This document shows, piece after piece, positions 4,221 through 7,776 of a DNA stretch of 7,776 nt. Both the position numbers and the translations under genes were made by a program. This stretch comes from CAIOSQ01 sp044359885. Its GTDB lineage: Bacteria > Pseudomonadota > Alphaproteobacteria > CACIAM-22H2. Position 1 is the stretch's first letter. The number at the start of each line of letters is the position of its first letter. A model generated the notes under the pieces. That model had not been told where the DNA came from. It worked only from the letters and a program-made list of their open reading frames with translations, and ran no database searches. Location: NCBI GenBank assembly GCA_044359885.1, contig JBIKLI010000214.1, positions 1 through 7,776 on the forward strand. Reading direction: 5' to 3'.

Positions 4221-7200
4221 TCAGGCCGTGGCCCGCAGCCGCTCGGCCTGGGCAAGATCGACCGAGACCAGTTGGCTGACCCCACGCTCGGCCATCGTCA
4301 CGCCGTAGAGACGGTCCATGCGCGCCATGGTCATCCGGTGATGCGTCACCACGACGAAACGCGTCCGCGTACGTCCGGCGATCGTCTCCAGCAATCTGCA
4401 GAACCGGTCGACATTGGCGTCGTCGAGCGGGGCATCGACCTCGTCGAGCACGCAGATCGGCGCGGGCGTCGTCAGAAAGACCGCGAAGAGGAGGGCGAGC
4501 GCGGTCAACGCCTGCTCGCCGCCCGACAGCAGCGACAGCGTCTGCAGTTTCTTGCCTGGCGGCGAGGCCATGACCTCGAGGCCGGCGTCGAGCGGGTCGT
4601 CGCTGGCCGATTCGCCCTCGGGGGCTTCCTGGATCGCCAGTTGCAGATGGGCGCGGCCACCACCGAACAGCGCGGCGAAGAGTTCCTGGAAATGCCGGTT
4701 GACCGACTCGAAGGCTTCCAGCAGCCGCGCGCGGCCTTCGCGATTGAGGCTGCCGATCCCCTGGCGCAGCTTGCCGATCGCCGCCAGCAGGTCGGCCTTC
4801 TCGCTGGTCATCGCGGTGATCTGCGATTCCAGTTCGGTGGCCTCCTGCTCCGCGCGCAGATTGACCGGCCCCATGTTGTCGCGCTCGCGGGTCAGCCGCT
4901 CCAGCCGCGACTCGATCTGCTCGATCGCGGGCAACTGGTCGTCCGCATCGACGCCGCCAGCCGCGAGGGCGGCTTCGGGCGCGCAGTCGAGCCGCTCGCG
5001 GATCCGTGCCGCCGCCGCTTCGGCCGCCTCGCCGGCCTGCTCGGCCAGGGCTTGCGCACGCACGCGTTCCTCGCGCGCGGTCATCAGCGACGCCTCCTCG
5101 GCCTTGAGGACACGTTCGGCCTCGCGCGCCCGGCTCTCGGCCTCGGCCAGGGCGTCCGCCTGCGCCTTGCGCTCGCCGGAAGCGGCCTCGACGAGTGCGA
5201 AGAGGGCGGTCCGCTGGGCCGCCAGTTCGGCGGGCTGCGCTGCCAGCGTCGCCTGCTCGGCGCTTGCGGCGGCGTGGCGCTCCTCGAGGGTCGCGATCTG
5301 CGTGCGCGCGACGGCGGCGCGATTCTGCCAGGCCGCGATCTCGATGGCGATCGCCTCGGCCCGCCGTCGACGCTGCTCGGCTTCGCGGGCCAGCCGCTGC
5401 TGCTCGCCGATCACGGCCATCAGCTTCTCGCGGTCGGCCGCCAGCAGGGCTCGTTCCTGGGCAAGGATGCCGCGAGCCGCCTCGATCTCCGGCAGGGCGC
5501 CGATGCGCGCCTGCAACCCGGCCAGACGCTCTGCCTCCGCGCTCCTGTCGGCGGCGAGGCGTTCGAGCCGTTCGGCCAGGGCGGCGGCACGAGCAGCATG
5601 CTCGGCGCTCTCGCGTGCGAGCCGCGCCGCGGCCTGACGCGCCGTCTCGATGGCTGCCGCCGAGTCGCGCGTGCGCTGCCGGGCGGTCCGCTCCGCCTCC
5701 GTGGCGGCGTTCTCGCCCAGCCGTGCGGCATGCGCGCGCTGCCGCGCGCCTTCCTGGACGGCAGCGGCCTCGGCCCGGCGGGGCAGCAGCTCCGCCAGCC
5801 GGTTGCGTTGCGCAAGACGCGCGGCCGCGGCCGAGGGCGCGCCCGCCCGGACCGTGAACCCGTCCCAGCGCCAGAGCGCGCCGGCGCGTGTCACCAGTCG
5901 CTGGCCGGCGGCGAGCCGAGCGGCGAGAGCCGGCGCTTGCGCCTCGTCGACCAGGCCGATCTGCGCCAGTCGCCGCGCCAGCTCCGGCGGTGCCTGGACA
6001 TGCAGCGCCAGACTTTCCGCGCCGTGCGGCAGGGCGGGATCCTGACCGGCATCGCCGCCGCCGCGCCAATGCGCCGGAGCGGTGGCGTCCAGCGGGGCGG
6101 TCAGATCGTCGCCCAGGGCCGCGCCCAGCGCCGTCTCGTAGCCGGGCGCGACCCGGATCCGGTCGATGACCGGCGCGAAGAGATCGCCCGTGCCGCTGTC
6201 GGCGAGCAGGCGCTGCAGCGCACCGATCTCGCCGTCGAGCTTGGCGAGTTCGGAGTCGATCGCCGCCAGCGCGGATCGCGCGCCGCGCTCCTCTTCCTGC
6301 GCCGCGCGACGGGCCGCTTCGGCGCGTTCGACGTCGGACTGCGCCGCCACGGCGGCTGCCTCGGCTGCGGCGACGCGGGCTTCGGCCTCCTCGCGACGTT
6401 CGGGCGGGATCGTCGCCGTCGCCAGGGCCGCGCGATCGCGCTCGGCGGCGTCGATGCGTTGCCGCGCCTCGGTCATGCGCCGCTCGGCATCGGCGATCTG
6501 GCGGTTCAGAGCGTTGCGCTCGGCCTCGGCGGCGGCCAGTGCGCCGGTCGCGCGCGCGGCGAGTTCCTCGCGCTCGGCGACGATGGCCCGCTGGCGCTCG
6601 ACGGCGTTGCCGGCCTCGGTCGCCACCGCCGCGGCGGCGGCACCGATCTCGTCCAGCCCGGCACGTTCGGCGGCCAGCGTGTCGAGCGCCGTCGCGGCAT
6701 CCTGCAGGCGCGCCGTCTCGCGGTCGCGATCCTGGACCAGCTGCGTCAGGCGGCGCGCGAGATCTTGGAGGGCGGCGGCGACGCGGCGCTCTTCGGCCTC
6801 CAGCGCCTGGGCCTGGGTCTCCAGCCTGGTCATGCGAGCCGCGGCCTCGGCCTCGGCGCGGCGCAGATCGGGCAGGACGACCTCCGTCTCCGCCACCGCC
6901 GTCGATGCGGCGGCGACGCGCTGCGTGGCGGCGGCGGCGGCCTGCTCCGCGGTGGACAGCCGCTCGGCCGCGGCGCGTCCGGCGGCGTCAGCCGCTCGCC
7001 AGCGCAGCGTCAGCAGGATCGCTTCGGCGCGCCGGATCAGCCCGTCGAGATTGCGATAGCGTTCCGCCTGCTTGGCCTGCTTGCGCAGCGCCTGGAACTG
7101 CTGGTCGAGGGTCGTGAGCACGTCGTCCAGACGGGCGAGGTTCTGTTCCGCGGCGCGCAGCTTGAGTTCGGCTTCATGGCGCCGGGCGTGCAGGCCGGTG

Positions 7201-7709
7201 ATGCCGGCCGCCTCCTCGAGGATCTGGCGGCGCTCGGCGGGCTTGGCGTTGATCAGGGCCGAGATCCGTCCCTGGCTGACCAGCGCCGGCGAGTGTGCGC
7301 CCGAGGCGATGTCGGCGAAGAAGAGCTGCACGTCGCGCGCGCGGCTGTCCTTGCCGCCGATGCGATAGGCGGATCCTTCGCCCCGTTCGATCCGGCGCGT
7401 GACCTCAATCTCGGCGAGCTCGTTCCACTGCGCCGGGGCCTTGTGCTGGTCGTTGGCGATCAGCACCGCGACCTCGGCGACGTCGCGTGCCGGACGCGAG
7501 GTCGTGCCCGCGAAGATCACGTCGTCCATTTCGCCGCCGCGCATCTGCTTGACGCGGTTCTCGCCCATCACCCAGCGCAGCGCCTCGACCAGGTTCGACT
7601 TCCCGCACCCGTTCGGTCCGACGATCCCGGTGAGCCCGTCCTCGATGGCGAACTCGACCGGCTCGACGAAGGACTTGAATCCGGCGAGGCGTAGCTTCGT
7701 GAACTGCAT
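4221..7709 (-). CDS. smc: Chromosome segregation protein SMC
   Basis: Structural maintenance of chromosomes ATPase, 1162 residues, full family length. It dimerises at its hinge, binds ScpA/ScpB at its heads, and compacts and segregates the chromosome. The N-terminal head has Walker A GPNGCGKSN (31-39) and Q-loop VSQGRIS (144-150, Q146). Coiled coil spans about 175-500, the hinge about 508-625 (including ETALGAALGDDLTAPLD), and the returning Ala/Glu/Arg-rich coil about 630-940, followed by MGPVNLRA (946-953). The C-terminal head has signature LSGGEQALTALAL (1061-1073), Walker B ICVLDEVDAPLDDAN (1085-1099) and switch His in VVTHH (H1123). All catalytic residues are present. Start is ATG at 7707-7709: MQFTKLRLAGFKSF is the normal SMC opening, though the Shine-Dalgarno is weak. 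Stop is TGA at 4221-4223. The atp promoter lies 79 bp downstream on the same strand. Confidence 0.98.
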   Translation of the reverse strand: MQFTKLRLAGFKSFVEPVEFAIEDGLTGIVGPNGCGKSNLVEALRWVMGENRVKQMRGGEMDDVIFAGTTSRPARDVAEVAVLIANDQHKAPAQWNELAEIEVTRRIERGEGSAYRIGGKDSRARDVQLFFADIASGAHSPALVSQGRISALINAKPAERRQILEEAAGITGLHARRHEAELKLRAAEQNLARLDDVLTTLDQQFQALRKQAKQAERYRNLDGLIRRAEAILLTLRWRAADAAGRAAAERLSTAEQAAAAATQRVAAASTAVAETEVVLPDLRRAEAEAAARMTRLETQAQALEAEERRVAAALQDLARRLTQLVQDRDRETARLQDAATALDTLAAERAGLDEIGAAAAAVATEAGNAVERQRAIVAEREELAARATGALAAAEAERNALNRQIADAERRMTEARQRIDAAERDRAALATATIPPERREEAEARVAAAEAAAVAAQSDVERAEAARRAAQEEERGARSALAAIDSELAKLDGEIGALQRLLADSGTGDLFAPVIDRIRVAPGYETALGAALGDDLTAPLDATAPAHWRGGGDAGQDPALPHGAESLALHVQAPPELARRLAQIGLVDEAQAPALAARLAAGQRLVTRAGALWRWDGFTVRAGAPSAAAARLAQRNRLAELLPRRAEAAAVQEGARQRAHAARLGENAATEAERTARQRTRDSAAAIETARQAAARLARESAEHAARAAALAERLERLAADRSAEAERLAGLQARIGALPEIEAARGILAQERALLAADREKLMAVIGEQQRLAREAEQRRRRAEAIAIEIAAWQNRAAVARTQIATLEERHAAASAEQATLAAQPAELAAQRTALFALVEAASGERKAQADALAEAESRAREAERVLKAEEASLMTAREERVRAQALAEQAGEAAEAAAARIRERLDCAPEAALAAGGVDADDQLPAIEQIESRLERLTRERDNMGPVNLRAEQEATELESQITAMTSEKADLLAAIGKLRQGIGSLNREGRARLLEAFESVNRHFQELFAALFGGGRAHLQLAIQEAPEGESASDDPLDAGLEVMASPPGKKLQTLSLLSGGEQALTALALLFAVFLTTPAPICVLDEVDAPLDDANVDRFCRLLETIAGRTRTRFVVVTHHRMTMARMDRLYGVTMAERGVSQLVSVDLAQAERLRATA

Positions 7710-7776
7710 GGGCGATATCGTTTCCGATCCGGGTTGAACGGGCGCGGGCGGTCAGGTCGGCGGCGCGTCAGGGCCG
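7710..7776 (-). other. Region upstream of smc, no certain feature
   Basis: The last 67 bp precede smc. I see no convincing promoter or strong Shine-Dalgarno. One minus-strand frame is open from the window edge to a TGA at 7754-7752, 42 bp before smc, and could be the tail (GPDAPPT) of an upstream gene. Seven codons are too few to identify it. Confidence 0.25.

Noticed and set aside
2888..4279. Plus-strand frame of 463 codons opposite atpB and atpI
   Set aside because: Antisense shadow; the translation is extremely rich in Asp, Glu, Arg and His, as expected from reversing hydrophobic membrane-protein codons.
4159..6069. Second minus-strand frame of 636 codons inside smc
   Set aside because: Low-complexity Arg/Ala/Gly shadow in another frame of smc; it ends past the smc stop by chance and has no domain.
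3762..7694. Uninterrupted plus-strand frame of 1310 codons opposite smc and the start of the atp operon
   Set aside because: It mirrors smc, whose Ala/Glu/Arg codons with G/C third positions rarely create stops on the other strand. It has no recognisable domain, a shadow-like composition rich in Arg, Gly and Leu, and crosses the atp promoter and smc stop region. The smc product is unambiguous.
7710..7776. parS-like or other segregation site near smc
   Set aside because: I looked for a sequence resembling the parS consensus in the smc upstream region and found none.

Overview
This 7.8 kb window is high-GC chromosomal housekeeping DNA from an alphaproteobacterium, most likely of the Rhodospirillales or a relative. 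Three things point there. The membrane sector (F0) of ATP synthase is encoded by its own cluster, atpI-atpB-atpE-atpF2(b')-atpF(b), which carries two different b-type stalk genes and has no F1 genes attached. The glycine cleavage P-protein is of the split (PA + PB) type. The Smc hinge contains an ALGDDL-type sequence that I associate with alphaproteobacteria. Lineage below class level is an inference.

Layout. Plus strand, 1-1342: the 3' part of gcvPB (glycine dehydrogenase subunit 2), cut by the left window edge. The spacer 1343-1444 lies between converging genes and holds a 13-bp inverted repeat that probably ends transcription in both directions. Everything else reads on the minus strand. 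From right to left: smc (7709-4221), a 148-bp spacer with a well-formed sigma-70-type promoter (TTGACA, 17-bp spacer, TATTTT) and a 7-bp-arm palindrome just upstream of it, then atpI, atpB (subunit a), atpE (subunit c), atpF2 (b') and atpF (b). The promoter lies over the upstream ATG of the longest atpI reading frame, so the atpI start is placed at 4072.

How the genes work together. AtpB, AtpE, AtpF2 and AtpF are the proton channel, rotor ring and peripheral stalk of F0. AtpI is the small accessory membrane protein that assists c-ring assembly. Each spacer in the operon (I/B, B/E, E/F2, F2/F) contains a compact inverted repeat. The leader of atpE is AT-richer and has the clearest Shine-Dalgarno sequence, which fits the need for many c subunits per complex. 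smc (chromosome condensation and segregation) and gcvPB (glycine catabolism) are functionally unrelated neighbours.

I found no mobile element, tRNA, rRNA, CRISPR array, phage gene or defence system, and nothing that looks like an undescribed system. The points of interest are regulatory: the atp promoter with its palindrome, the set of intercistronic hairpins, and the signal-peptide-like N-terminus of b'. Long open frames opposite smc and the atp genes are judged to be by-products of high GC content.
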